A DNA stretch of 64,000 nucleotides from JACTOJ01 sp032335695 (GCF_032335695.1 NZ_JACTOJ010000006.1:124001-188000), one strand, 5' to 3'. Numbered from the stretch's first letter, positions 51,050 through 60,185 are shown. Numbers and translations: made by a program. The notes: generated from the letters alone by a model not told the origin.

Positions 51050-53089
51050 TTAAATCATAGCTGCTGCATCTAATATAAGAGTAACGAGACCATCTCCTAA
51101 AATAGTAGCACCTATATATTCTTTTACCTTGCTTAAGGTCTTGCCTAGAGGTTTTATTACTATTTCCTGCTGTCCAAGAAGTGAATCCACTAAAAGTCCT
51201 GTAGTCTTATCTCCAACCTTAGCAATAACAACATATTTGTTCTTGTTATCGCCGCTATCTATTTTTAATTTTTCATTAACTCTTACAAACGGAATTACAC
51301 TATCTCTATATACTATGACCTCTTTATTGTTAGTCTTTTTAACCATTTCTTCCTTGAAATCAATAACTCTGTCAATGTAAGCTAAAGAAATAGCAAAGGT
51401 TTCTGTTCCTATATTAACCAATAGGGATTGAATTATTTGAAGAGTCAAAGGCAGTTTTATAATGAAGGCTGAACCTTTTCCTTCTTCACTTACTAAATCT
51501 AAAGTTCCCCCAAGGCTAGATACTTTAGTTTTTACAACATCCATACCAACCCCTCTTCCAGAAATATCTGTTACCTGTTCGCTGGTACTAAATCCTTGGG
51601 CAAATATAAGATTTTTTATATCATTATCTGACATTCCTTCGGTGCTTATACCAACCTTTTCGGCTTTAGCTTTTACTTTTTCTAAGTTTATGCCAGCACC
51701 ATCATCTTCAACCTTGATAACAGCTTTAGTTCCTTCCTGATAAGCGCTTAATTTTATTGTTCCTACAGGATTCTTACCAGATTTTTCTCTGTCTTCCTTA
51801 CTTTCAACACCGTGGTCTGCTGCATTTCTTAAAAGATGAATCAGCGGTTCTCCAATTTCATCAATAACTGTTCTGTCAAGTTCAGTATCAGCACCCTGCA
51901 TTACAAAATTAATTTCTTTGTTAAGCTCCACAGATAAATCTCTGATAAGTCTTGGGAATCTATTGAATACTATATCCACTGGAAGCATTCTTATCTTCAT
52001 AACAAGATCTTGTAAATCTGATGTAGTTCTTGCTACCTGTTCCAAGGTTTCGTTAAGTTCAGCTAATTTATAGTTAGAACTTATCTTTTCTAATCTTGTT
52101 CTATTAATTACAAGCTCAGAAACCATGTTCATAAATTTATCTAGTCTTTCCAAATCAACTCTTACGGATTGATGAGCCTTTTTATGCTGTGGAGAAGCTT
52201 CTTTTTCAGGCTGCTTCTTTGCATCAGCCTTTGGCTTAGGAGCTTCCGCTTTTTTAGCTTCGGTCTTAACTTCTGCATTTTCTTTAGCAGGAGCACTTGA
52301 TGGTTTTCCTAAATCTAACACAGAAATTATTACTTCATCAATTTCAGATATGCCCTTAATATTGTTGTACACAAATTCTTTGTTTTTCTCAGATACATAA
52401 ACAAGATCTATTTCAAAATCGAAATTCTCATTCTCTATATCCTCTGTATTTGGTATGGACTTTATTATTTCACCATTATCCTCTAAAGTTTTAAATACAA
52501 GAAAGGCTCTTGCGGATTTTAATAAAGTATTCTTATTTAATATTACCTTTATTTCATAAGCATTGTACCCTCTGTAGCCAGCTTGGCGGATAACATTTAC
52601 GTCATACTCATTTAAAGCAATAGTTGGCTTAGCTCCAGGTTCCACTGCAGCTTTTACAGGTGCAGCTTCTTTTTCTATTTCTTTGCTTTCTATAGGTTCA
52701 TCATTTTTGCTTTCGCTTATGGATTGAAGGGACTGCATTATTTTTTCAATATCCACATTGTTTAAACTGCCTTCATCTTGTATAGTATTTACCATACCCT
52801 CCAAAGTGTCCAAACACTGAAAAAGAACAGTTACAACATTTTGGTTTACAGAAAGCACACCTTCTCTAAATTCTGTTAATACGTCCTCCATCTTGTGTGT
52901 GAGCTCAGCCATTTGACTAAACCCCATTGTGGCTGCCATACCCTTTATAGTATGAGCTACTCTAAATATCTCATTAAGTTTATTTTTATCATCTGGATTC
53001 TGCTCAAGCTCAAGTAAAGATTCATTTAGTGTCTGCAAATTATCCATTGATTCCTCTAAAAACATTGACATATATTGTTGAGTATCCAT
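51050..53089 (-). CDS. cheA: Chemotaxis histidine kinase CheA
   Basis: 679 aa: Hpt domain with phospho-His46 (VAHTIKGMAATMGF), a P2 CheY-binding domain (about 155-250), an Ala/Lys/Glu-rich linker, the P3 dimerisation helix (LERLDKFMNMVSELVINRTRLE), the kinase domain with N box (LLRNAADHGVE), G1 (DDGAGI) and G2 (DISGRGVGMDVV), and a C-terminal CheW-like domain. It phosphorylates CheY and CheB. Central gene of the operon. Confidence 0.97.
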   Translation of the reverse strand: MDTQQYMSMFLEESMDNLQTLNESLLELEQNPDDKNKLNEIFRVAHTIKGMAATMGFSQMAELTHKMEDVLTEFREGVLSVNQNVVTVLFQCLDTLEGMVNTIQDEGSLNNVDIEKIMQSLQSISESKNDEPIESKEIEKEAAPVKAAVEPGAKPTIALNEYDVNVIRQAGYRGYNAYEIKVILNKNTLLKSARAFLVFKTLEDNGEIIKSIPNTEDIENENFDFEIDLVYVSEKNKEFVYNNIKGISEIDEVIISVLDLGKPSSAPAKENAEVKTEAKKAEAPKPKADAKKQPEKEASPQHKKAHQSVRVDLERLDKFMNMVSELVINRTRLEKISSNYKLAELNETLEQVARTTSDLQDLVMKIRMLPVDIVFNRFPRLIRDLSVELNKEINFVMQGADTELDRTVIDEIGEPLIHLLRNAADHGVESKEDREKSGKNPVGTIKLSAYQEGTKAVIKVEDDGAGINLEKVKAKAEKVGISTEGMSDNDIKNLIFAQGFSTSEQVTDISGRGVGMDVVKTKVSSLGGTLDLVSEEGKGSAFIIKLPLTLQIIQSLLVNIGTETFAISLAYIDRVIDFKEEMVKKTNNKEVIVYRDSVIPFVRVNEKLKIDSGDNKNKYVVIAKVGDKTTGLLVDSLLGQQEIVIKPLGKTLSKVKEYIGATILGDGLVTLILDAAAMI

Positions 53090-53107
53090 ATCCTTCTCCT
53101 CCTAACC

Positions 53108-53881
53108 TTATATTTTTTTATATATGAATGTTGATGCTTTCTCAAATCCAAAATCCTTATAATTATATATGCTTTCAGTGGCTCCTACAAACAAGAGTCC
53201 ACCTTTTTTCAAGGAATTACTGAAATTCATATATATATTGTTCTTTACATCCTGGTTAAAATATATTACTACATTTCTGCAAACTATAACATCAAAGTTA
53301 TTGTCATACTTTTCTAATATCAAATCATGTTTTTTAAAGGATATCATTTGTTTTAATTTTTGAGAAATAGCATACTTATCACCTTCATTTGTAAAGTACT
53401 TTTTCATATATTCTGGCCTGATATTCTTTAGCTCACCTTCATCATAGACACCTTTTTTGGCTCTTTCCAATATGGTTGAATCAATATCAGTGGCTATTAT
53501 ATTATGCTTTCCAGTTGGAGCTATGTCATCTAAAATCATAGCCAAAGAATAAGGCTCAGCACCTATGGAACAGGCAGCACTCCAAATCTTTAGATTTTTG
53601 TTATATGGAAGTACTTCATCAATGATCTTTTTCTTGAATTCTTCAAAGATTTCTGGATTTCTAAAAAACTCTGTAACATTTATAGTGATAAAATCAAGAA
53701 ATTTTTGTCTTTGAGCTTTATCTTTTTTCAGCAAATCTATATATTCTTTATCAGTCTCCACACCTATTCTAGACATGAGGCTATTTATTCTTCTATGCAG
53801 CTGATTAGATTTGTAGGCTGAAAGATTTATTCCAAATTCCTTAAGAACCCATTCTTGAAAATAAGAAAAGTCTGTAATCAT
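53108..53881 (-). CDS. cheR: Chemoreceptor methyltransferase CheR
   Basis: 257 aa. The N-terminal helical domain (about 1-80) and the SAM-dependent C-terminal domain are typical: NVTEFFRNPEIFEEF, IWSAACSIGAEPYSLAMIL (SAM loop), IIATDIDSTIL, and FDVIVCRNVVIYFN. Methylates receptor glutamates; opposed by CheB encoded next to it. Confidence 0.96.
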   Translation of the reverse strand: MITDFSYFQEWVLKEFGINLSAYKSNQLHRRINSLMSRIGVETDKEYIDLLKKDKAQRQKFLDFITINVTEFFRNPEIFEEFKKKIIDEVLPYNKNLKIWSAACSIGAEPYSLAMILDDIAPTGKHNIIATDIDSTILERAKKGVYDEGELKNIRPEYMKKYFTNEGDKYAISQKLKQMISFKKHDLILEKYDNNFDVIVCRNVVIYFNQDVKNNIYMNFSNSLKKGGLLFVGATESIYNYKDFGFEKASTFIYKKI

Positions 53882-53896
53882 AATTCAATGCCTCCT

Positions 53897-54949
53897 TTAT
53901 CTTTTGAGTAGCTTTACCACCTGAATGGGTATATCTTGTAAAGGCAGCATTTCATCTACCATTCCAGTTTCAAAGGCTGCCTTTGGCATGCCATATATTG
54001 TACAAGTAGAAGAGTGCTCCGCCAGTGTTACTCCTCCAGATTTTTTAATTTCTGCAGTTCCCATGGCGCCATCTTTTCCCATGCCAGTAAGCACTGCACT
54101 TATTAAACTTCCTTGGTATACTTTAGCAGCGCTGAAAAACAGTTTATCCGCTGCAGGTCTTACCCCATGCATGGAAGGCTCCTGATTAAGATGTATTTTC
54201 TTGTCATCCCATACCTCCATATGAAATCCGCCCGGAGCAATATATACAGTATCAGCTACAACATTTTCTCCATCCTTAGCCTCTACTACATTTATATCTG
54301 AATTATCATTAACTCTTTCCGCAAAAGCTTTGGTAAAGCCTGCTGGCATATGTTGTACTACAAATACTGGCACTCCTATATGCTTCGGCAAAGCAGTAAT
54401 AACTGTAAATAAAGCCTTTGGTCCTCCTGTGGAGGCTGCTATAACAATGGCCTCAAAATTCTTTCTTATTTTTTGAGATATATTAGTATTAATATTCTCT
54501 TTAATAACACTTACTGGGATTTTATCAGCTTCGATTTTTAATTTTTTTTGATTATATGCCAGTCTTATTTTTTCAATCAACAAGTCCCGTACCTTATTAA
54601 TATCCAAACTAATCTCTCCTGAAGGCTTAGGTATGAAATCAAATGCTCCTCCGGCTAAACATTCCATAGTGAGCTTTGTATCTCTTTCCGAAACGCTGCT
54701 TAGAACTATTACTGGTATATTAATTCCTTTTTTCTTTAACTCTTTCAACGCGTCTATTCCATTCATTATTGGCATTTGAACATCTAGGGTGATTACATGT
54801 GGTTTTTCACTTTCCAATTTTTCTAGAAGCTCTGCACCGTTTTTAGCTGTGCCTATAACTTCTATGTCAGCTTCGTTGCTTAACATTTCAGATATTATTC
54901 TTCGCATCAAAGCTGAATCATCTACCACCATAACCTTTATTTCCTTCAT
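53897..54949 (-). CDS. cheB: Chemoreceptor methylesterase/deamidase CheB
   Basis: 350 aa: N-terminal receiver domain (acidic DD at 10-11, phospho-Asp56 in TLDVQMP) and C-terminal methylesterase domain with catalytic Ser in AASTGGPKAL, His in VVQHMPAGFT and Asp in GMGKDGAMG. ATG 54949 sits 9 nt behind AAGGGGTG; the GTG at 54961 overlaps that site. Followed by cheR. Confidence 0.96.
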   Translation of the reverse strand: MKEIKVMVVDDSALMRRIISEMLSNEADIEVIGTAKNGAELLEKLESEKPHVITLDVQMPIMNGIDALKELKKKGINIPVIVLSSVSERDTKLTMECLAGGAFDFIPKPSGEISLDINKVRDLLIEKIRLAYNQKKLKIEADKIPVSVIKENINTNISQKIRKNFEAIVIAASTGGPKALFTVITALPKHIGVPVFVVQHMPAGFTKAFAERVNDNSDINVVEAKDGENVVADTVYIAPGGFHMEVWDDKKIHLNQEPSMHGVRPAADKLFFSAAKVYQGSLISAVLTGMGKDGAMGTAEIKKSGGVTLAEHSSTCTIYGMPKAAFETGMVDEMLPLQDIPIQVVKLLKR

Positions 54950-54965
54950 ATAACATATCACCCCT

Positions 54966-55454
54966 TTATATATTTTTTATATCTAAACCCACAGTCCTTA
55001 TACACACACTTCCATTATCTGCATCCAATATCATAGTCCTGCCTCTATTTCCTCCTAAATCTTCTGAAATTAGAGGTATATTTTGCTTTTGAAGTGCTGC
55101 TTTAACTGCAATTCCATTTCTATTTCCTATGTCCATAGTCATACTTTTATCAGAAAAATTAAACATTGAAGCTCCGCCAACAATTTTGGCCTTGAGGTTT
55201 CTTTTATTGCACCCCAGCGATAAAAGTTTTTCTATAAGTATAGGTATGGCTAAATCAGCAAATTTATAAGGATTAGCAACATTGTTAAACTGGGTACTGT
55301 CTGGAAGCATTATGTGGGATAAGCCTCCTATTTTTGATATAGAATCATAAAGAGCTATTCCTACGCAGGATCCTAATCCAACAGTTATTAATTTTCCAGG
55401 GGAAGATACGGTATTCAAGTCAGCAATTCCTACTCTGATTTCTTTATTCTCCAT
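54966..55454 (-). CDS. cheD: Receptor glutamine deamidase CheD
   Basis: 162 aa. The catalytic Cys lies in GLGSCVGIALYD and the His in GGLSHIMLPD, followed by KIVGGASMF. CheD deamidates receptors and binds CheC, giving the Bacillus-type adaptation system. ATG 55454 follows AGGGTGAG; the GTG at 55463 is in that site. Confidence 0.95.
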   Translation of the reverse strand: MENKEIRVGIADLNTVSSPGKLITVGLGSCVGIALYDSISKIGGLSHIMLPDSTQFNNVANPYKFADLAIPILIEKLLSLGCNKRNLKAKIVGGASMFNFSDKSMTMDIGNRNGIAVKAALQKQNIPLISEDLGGNRGRTMILDADNGSVCIRTVGLDIKNI

Positions 55455-55464
55455 AATACTCACC

Positions 55465-55911
55465 CTATAAAAGTTTCTCTTTTTCTTCTTCTGTCAGGAT
55501 AGATACTAAATTTAAAAATATTACTATTTTATCTTCAAGTTTTATCAACCCGCGTATGTATCTTTTTGATATGCCTGATACCACCTCTGGAGCGCTTTCT
55601 ACATCACTTTCTTTTATGTTTTTAACCTCGGATACAGCATCTACTACGATACCTATTTTACCCTTTTCTTCTTTAGCTACTACAATTTTTGCATCTTTTG
55701 TATTTTTTATAGAATTAAGCTTAAATCTTTTGGCAAGATTCATTACCGGTAAAATATTATCAGAGTTCTTTATAACCCCTTCAATAAATTCAGGTGAATC
55801 CGGAAGTTTTGTAGTGGGCTCATACCCAATTATCCTTTCAACCTCCATAATGTCTGTTGCAAAGTATTCATCATCTATTGTAAAGATTAATACTTTTAAT
55901 TCATTATCCAT
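55465..55911 (-). CDS. cheW: Chemotaxis coupling protein CheW (copy 2)
   Basis: 148-aa CheW domain, diverged from the copy at 49589: VLIFTIDDEYFATDIMEVERIIGY ... PEFIEGVIKNSDNILPVMNL, where the usual INLRG is replaced by IKNSD. That loop contacts CheA and receptors, so it may act with other partners. Located between fapA and cheD. Confidence 0.9.
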   Translation of the reverse strand: MDNELKVLIFTIDDEYFATDIMEVERIIGYEPTTKLPDSPEFIEGVIKNSDNILPVMNLAKRFKLNSIKNTKDAKIVVAKEEKGKIGIVVDAVSEVKNIKESDVESAPEVVSGISKRYIRGLIKLEDKIVIFLNLVSILTEEEKEKLL

Positions 55912-55921
55912 CTTGTACCTC

Positions 55922-57877
55922 CTAAATCAGCTTCAGTTTTTCCACCATAAGTTCATTATCTTTATCTAAATAAGCATGAATTTGCCTGCAGGGCATATCA
56001 ATAACATATTCTCTATTGTCAACAACTATAGTAGTATTCTCAAAGGCTGTATCAATCCAAATATGTCCATGTTTTCCCACCTTAAGTTTTGTAACTACTT
56101 TTCCGTTGCTGCCTACAGTAGCACATCTTATTTCCTCTGCTGCTGACAGAACACCTCCACGCAAAATACCTTTATCATTGGTAAAAATTATAGATTTATT
56201 AGCAGTTAATTCAGATATATAGCAGCCCTTTCCGCTTATATATATATTCCCAGAACTGCTTACCTTACATTCTTGACAATAGGATATAGTGGTATCAACT
56301 TCCGCTGTCAGATTCTTCTTTAACAATTCAATCTTTTCTTCTAATTCCGACAAAAGTTCATTTAATTCACTATATTTTTTAATTGATAATGGAGCAGCTC
56401 CAATAAGCCTAGTTTTTATTAATGGAAGTAATTTATCATTGTTTACATTATCATCATATATGTAATCTTTGATAATATCAATACAGTTCTTGCTTATAAT
56501 TTTAAATTTGCTTTCAATTAATAATTTAATTATTTCACCATCGCTCTTATTTTTCCCCAAAATGCCATAATTCTTTATTTCATTAATGGCTTCTTTCATA
56601 AGCTCCATATGATTTTTTAAGCTTATCATATCATTTATCCTTTTAAGTACAATTACATCAGTACCTCCAGAATAAATCTCAGATGAAATAGCATTTCCTT
56701 TAATTATCACAGATCCTTGTCCAACTATTTTAGCTTTTTGTACATCTCTTTCCACATAAATAGAGGATTGAGATTTAACGTTCATACCTTCTGAAACATT
56801 TCCATTAATTTTAACATCACCAATGAAATTAATGTTTCCGCTCTTTATATCAACATCCCCTGAAACTTCATATATTTCATTAACGCATATGACGTTATTT
56901 TTAATGCATGGGTTACCTTCAATAGAAGAAATAACCTTATTTTCTTCAACTGTGCATCCAGTACCAGCTCTAAGTTCCAATATCTTCCTTTGAGATGTTT
57001 TTAATTGGCGCCCATGAATATTTATGCCATTAGTTCCATCCTCTCCAGTAATTAGTTCTGCTAGTACCTCACCTTTTCTAACAGAATTGATTATATTTAA
57101 ATTTTTATAATCTATTCTGCTGCCATCATCCACAAAATTTTTTTTATTACCGCCATCAAATTTATATATAATAGTATCATTAATTGAAGGCTTAGCATAA
57201 ACTCCTTCCGCCACTAAAATCGGTTCATCGGTTGAAGCTTCTATACATTTTTCAATGCCTTCATTCTTTATTCCATAGATTATTTTTTCTTTTATAAGTG
57301 CTTCCTTTACCTCATTTACTGTATACTTATCAGGAAATATTTTTTCGCAGGATACAAATTCTAATATTATTCTGGTATTTGCTTCGGTATCCTTTAAATT
57401 ACACTTAATTTGTGGCTCGTATTTTATGGTAGCAAATGCTTTCATGTCATCCTCAGATACCTTTATATTTAGATATCTTTTAGCTTGATAATCTGCAAAC
57501 TGCACATCTACAGTATCCTCTTCGCTAATTTGAGTCGGGCCATGGATATCTTCTCCATTCACTGCTACAAAAACACCAACACCTGCTATAATCGTAGGCT
57601 GTGTTCCTCCATTTTCAGGATTTTTAACAACCAATCTTCCATTTTCAACTGCAGCAGTTCCATCTATTATCTTTTCTTCTACAGACTCTTCATCTATCTG
57701 CAGATTATCGACTTCTTCATTTGGAACTTCTACCTCTATAGTGATATCTTTTTTAAGAAATGTTCTTCTTTCCTCTAGAATCTTATACTTCAAATCTTCA
57801 GTAGAAATACCAAGTTCTTCACTAGCTTTTTTGAGGCACTGCCTAAGTGTACTACCTTTATATTTTTGTGTCCCCAT
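55922..57877 (-). CDS. FapA family protein (DUF342) with N-terminal Jag_N-like domain
   Basis: 651 aa. Residues 5-50 resemble a Jag_N domain (YKGSTLRQCLKKASEELGISTEDLKYKILEE). The middle carries the DUF342/FapA domain (GVFVAVNGEDIHGP; YAKPSINDTIIYKFDGG; VRKGEVLAELITGEDGTNGINIHG) and a right-handed beta-helix-like repeat region (SGDVDIKSGNINFIGDVKINGNVSEGMNV). A coiled coil (about 475-535) precedes the end. FapA-type proteins have been linked to flagellar or membrane functions but have no settled biochemistry. It is the first gene of the che operon, behind a SigD promoter. AGGAG is about 12 nt before the ATG, longer than usual. Confidence 0.85.
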   Translation of the reverse strand: MGTQKYKGSTLRQCLKKASEELGISTEDLKYKILEERRTFLKKDITIEVEVPNEEVDNLQIDEESVEEKIIDGTAAVENGRLVVKNPENGGTQPTIIAGVGVFVAVNGEDIHGPTQISEEDTVDVQFADYQAKRYLNIKVSEDDMKAFATIKYEPQIKCNLKDTEANTRIILEFVSCEKIFPDKYTVNEVKEALIKEKIIYGIKNEGIEKCIEASTDEPILVAEGVYAKPSINDTIIYKFDGGNKKNFVDDGSRIDYKNLNIINSVRKGEVLAELITGEDGTNGINIHGRQLKTSQRKILELRAGTGCTVEENKVISSIEGNPCIKNNVICVNEIYEVSGDVDIKSGNINFIGDVKINGNVSEGMNVKSQSSIYVERDVQKAKIVGQGSVIIKGNAISSEIYSGGTDVIVLKRINDMISLKNHMELMKEAINEIKNYGILGKNKSDGEIIKLLIESKFKIISKNCIDIIKDYIYDDNVNNDKLLPLIKTRLIGAAPLSIKKYSELNELLSELEEKIELLKKNLTAEVDTTISYCQECKVSSSGNIYISGKGCYISELTANKSIIFTNDKGILRGGVLSAAEEIRCATVGSNGKVVTKLKVGKHGHIWIDTAFENTTIVVDNREYVIDMPCRQIHAYLDKDNELMVEKLKLI

Positions 57878-58001
57878 GATTATGGCACACTCCTTACTTA
57901 TTTAATTGAAAATTTAAGCATATTATAAATTAAGTATATCATACGGTACCATATATATCTATATTTTTACATACTTTTTGTTTATTTAAATCTTATATTA
58001 T

Positions 58002-58028
58002 ATATCGTAATAATTTTAATATCCTTTA
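58002..58028 (-). promoter_or_regulatory. SigD (sigma-28) promoter of the fapA-che operon
   Basis: Minus strand TAAA (58028-58025), 15-bp spacer, TACGATAT (58009-58002), the same boxes as the main flagellin promoter. Predicted leader of about 115 nt. A separate TATAAT (57922-57927) lies nearer the gene with a palindromic GGTACC (57945-57950) at its -35 position. Confidence 0.78.
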
Positions 58029-58100
58029 ATATTTTTATTAAAAAATTACTATTTTTAATATATTTTTTATGGAGTATTTTGTATTTAATTCATATATTTC

Positions 58101-58937
58101 TTATTTATTTGATGTACCAGAATAATTGTCTATATATTCTTGTATTTTTTTGTCATATAAAATCATAATTTTATTTATTATATCATTGCTGGCAGAATTG
58201 AATCTTTTCTCTTCAATCTTACCTATAGGTAGCACCTTCGGAGATGTTCCTGATATAAATAAGCCATCAAGTTCTCCGATATTTGTATAGTGCACTTGAG
58301 TCTCTCTAAAGCTTATTCCAGCTTCCTTTAATAAATCTATAATCACTCCTCTAGTCACTCCAGGCAAAACTTGACTCACAGGCGAAGTAATCACAGTCCC
58401 ATTGCTAACCATAAAAATATTTGATTTGCTTCCTTCTGTCATAAATCCATTATTATCGACTAATATAGCCTCAAAAGCTCTATTTTTTTCTATCTCATCA
58501 TTAACTTTTTCTCTAAAGCTGCTATTAATAACTTTAGCATTAGGATTATCTCTTTCTCCATGATAAAAAATAGTATCCACTCCTTTTTCATACACTTTTG
58601 GGGCAGGATAATTATGTTTTATCATATATATGTACTCATGATCTTCAGCTTCATAGTTAAATACTAATTTTATATTTCCTTCTTTAACTTTAAGCTTAAT
58701 TATTAGTTTTTCCATATCTCTTTTGATATTGTTTTCATTTGAAATCATAGGTTTGCTTACCAGCTTAAGCGAATTACTTAACCTGTTTAAATGCTCCTCT
58801 AAGAATAGTGGAATACCATCCTTTATTCTTATAACTTCATAAACAGACTTACCTTTTTTAATGAAATCATCTTTAAATTCAATTTTTTCTTTAATCTCAC
58901 CATTATCAATATAATATTCAGAAAAGCATTCACTCAT
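58101..58937 (-). CDS. Class IV PLP aminotransferase (IlvE/PabC/D-amino-acid type)
   Basis: 278-aa fold-type IV PLP enzyme. Visible motifs: FIKKGKSVYEVIR near the N-terminus, the HLNRLSNSL helix, a lysine block AKVINSSFRE (probable cofactor lysine region), EAILVDNNGFMTEGSKSNIF (PLP-phosphate region) and LPGVTRGVIIDL. These are shared by branched-chain aminotransferases, D-amino-acid aminotransferase and aminodeoxychorismate lyase, so substrate cannot be named; the short length favours the last two. ATG 58937 has AAGGAGG at 9 nt. Downstream of a HAD phosphatase gene with 14 nt between. Confidence 0.85.
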   Translation of the reverse strand: MSECFSEYYIDNGEIKEKIEFKDDFIKKGKSVYEVIRIKDGIPLFLEEHLNRLSNSLKLVSKPMISNENNIKRDMEKLIIKLKVKEGNIKLVFNYEAEDHEYIYMIKHNYPAPKVYEKGVDTIFYHGERDNPNAKVINSSFREKVNDEIEKNRAFEAILVDNNGFMTEGSKSNIFMVSNGTVITSPVSQVLPGVTRGVIIDLLKEAGISFRETQVHYTNIGELDGLFISGTSPKVLPIGKIEEKRFNSASNDIINKIMILYDKKIQEYIDNYSGTSNK

Positions 58938-58951
58938 ATACTTTTGCCTCC

Positions 58952-59593
58952 TTATTTCCAATTCAATATTTTTATTGTGGGATGATTTTTTTTATAATTT
59001 ATTAGGTATGGATTGCCAACAAGATTAAATAAGGGCAAATCAGATAAAGAATCAGAAAACATATATGAATTTTCAAAATCCACTTCAATATTTTCTTTTT
59101 TCAATTCTTCCTTTAGTCTTCTTACCTTCTCTTCGCCTTTGCAATTTTCTCCTATCATGCAGCTGCTGTGATATCCATCTTCTACTTTATATCTGGTACC
59201 TATTACTTTATCTACTTCCTTTATATTGTAAAGTTCCTTCAAATAAAATTCTGCAGAAGCGGATATTAAATACACCTTAAAGCCTTTTTCTTTTAATTCT
59301 TTAATCTTTGCCATGGCATCCTCATATATTAATTTACTTAACTTTTCGCTGTAAAAGGCCTTAACCAGTTTATTCATTTCCTCTTCATGAATATTTTCTA
59401 CAAATCTCATAAAGCCTTCTTTAGCTTTTTTTAATTCTATAAATTTAAATATGTACATAACGCCACTTCTCAAAACATATGGAAGCGTTAATAAAAGTTT
59501 AGGATTTTTTTTTAATATAAATTTATAAAATTCCACCAGTGTTTCTTTTTTAGTCAAAGTATAGTCCACATCAAATATAGCTAACTTTTCCAT
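58952..59593 (-). CDS. HAD-IB family phosphatase
   Basis: 213-aa HAD hydrolase, subfamily IB (phosphoserine-phosphatase-like). Motif I FDVDYTLT (nucleophile Asp8, acid Asp10), motif II LISASAEF, the lysine in GEEKVRRLK, and motif IV MFSDSLSDLPLF are present. Family members hydrolyse small phosphomonoesters; the substrate is unknown. GGAGG precedes ATG 59593; the longer frame from 59623 lacks a site. Cotranscribed with the aminotransferase. Confidence 0.88.
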   Translation of the reverse strand: MEKLAIFDVDYTLTKKETLVEFYKFILKKNPKLLLTLPYVLRSGVMYIFKFIELKKAKEGFMRFVENIHEEEMNKLVKAFYSEKLSKLIYEDAMAKIKELKEKGFKVYLISASAEFYLKELYNIKEVDKVIGTRYKVEDGYHSSCMIGENCKGEEKVRRLKEELKKENIEVDFENSYMFSDSLSDLPLFNLVGNPYLINYKKNHPTIKILNWK

Positions 59594-59621
59594 ATATACC
59601 TCCAAAAATTTTATATAAAAC

Positions 59622-59645
59622 AAAAGGAACCCTTAGGTTCCTTTT
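59622..59645 (-). terminator. Terminator of the DUF1292 gene
   Basis: Perfect 10-bp inverted repeat AAAAGGAACC (59622-59631) with GGTTCCTTTT (59636-59645), tetraloop CTTA, with Ts continuing on the minus strand. It lies between the DUF1292 gene and the HAD gene. Confidence 0.88.
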
Positions 59646-59652
59646 CTTTATT

Positions 59653-60051
59653 TTATTCTTCTTCAAGTGTACTCTGATAGTAAGCAGAAACTTCTTGGAA
59701 TTCACTATCCTCTGGAATAGTTAATTCAGCTTCTTCACCTTCACCAACAACCTTGAAAAGATATACCGAACCATCTTCTGGATTCTGAACCAAAGCATAT
59801 TCATTGTCCTTGTATTCAAAACCATCAACGACTTCGCATTGAATTGTGTTTCCATTTTCGTCCTCTAGTTCTACTAGTAATGGACCATGATCATGACCGC
59901 AGCCACATCCATCTTCTTCATGTGCATGATCGTGTCCGCATCCACAACTGGATTCTTCACTGTCACCACATCCGCAGCTATTAGCTGAGTTTTCGTTGCA
60001 ACCGCAACCTTCGTCTTCACAACCACAGTTGTGTAATTTTTCTTTTTCCAT
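59653..60051 (-). CDS. DUF1292 protein with Cys/His-rich N-terminal extension
   Basis: 132 aa. The C-terminal part (about 57-132, PLLVELEDENGNTIQCEVVDGFEYKDNEYALVQNPEDGSVYLFKV) is a clear DUF1292 domain. The first 55 residues hold repeated CGC units (NCGCEDEGCGC, SCGCGDSEE, SCGCGHDHAH, DGCGCGHDH), with more than a dozen cysteines plus several HDH motifs, suggesting metal binding. DUF1292 function is unknown. The start codon has no Shine-Dalgarno at normal distance; a strong AAAGGAGGTG lies about 33 nt upstream with a hairpin between. Own terminator. Confidence 0.85.
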   Translation of the reverse strand: MEKEKLHNCGCEDEGCGCNENSANSCGCGDSEESSCGCGHDHAHEEDGCGCGHDHGPLLVELEDENGNTIQCEVVDGFEYKDNEYALVQNPEDGSVYLFKVVGEGEEAELTIPEDSEFQEVSAYYQSTLEEE

Positions 60052-60060
60052 ATATTTCTT

Positions 60061-60093
60061 CGCATCTAAGCAGATACGAATTGCACCTCCTTT
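60061..60093 (-). promoter_or_regulatory. Displaced ribosome-binding site and hairpin before DUF1292 gene
   Basis: AAAGGAGGTG (60093-60084) is followed by a hairpin CGTATCT-GCTT-AGATGCG (60078-60061) and only then by the ATG at 60051. Folding of the 18-nt hairpin would shorten the effective distance to about 16 nt. Ribosome loading may depend on this structure. Confidence 0.45.
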
Positions 60094-60185
60094 AAAGCTT
60101 CATGTTAACATTTTACCCTTAATCCGTAAATAATAAAAGCTTTTTTTGAAAACTTTATTAAAAAATAATTATTTTTAATATAAAA

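Noticed and set aside
59874..60065. Alternative frame starting at ATG 60065 over the DUF1292 gene start
   Set aside because: It lies closer to the strong Shine-Dalgarno but still too far, and its product has no family resemblance, whereas the 60051 frame encodes a recognisable DUF1292 domain.
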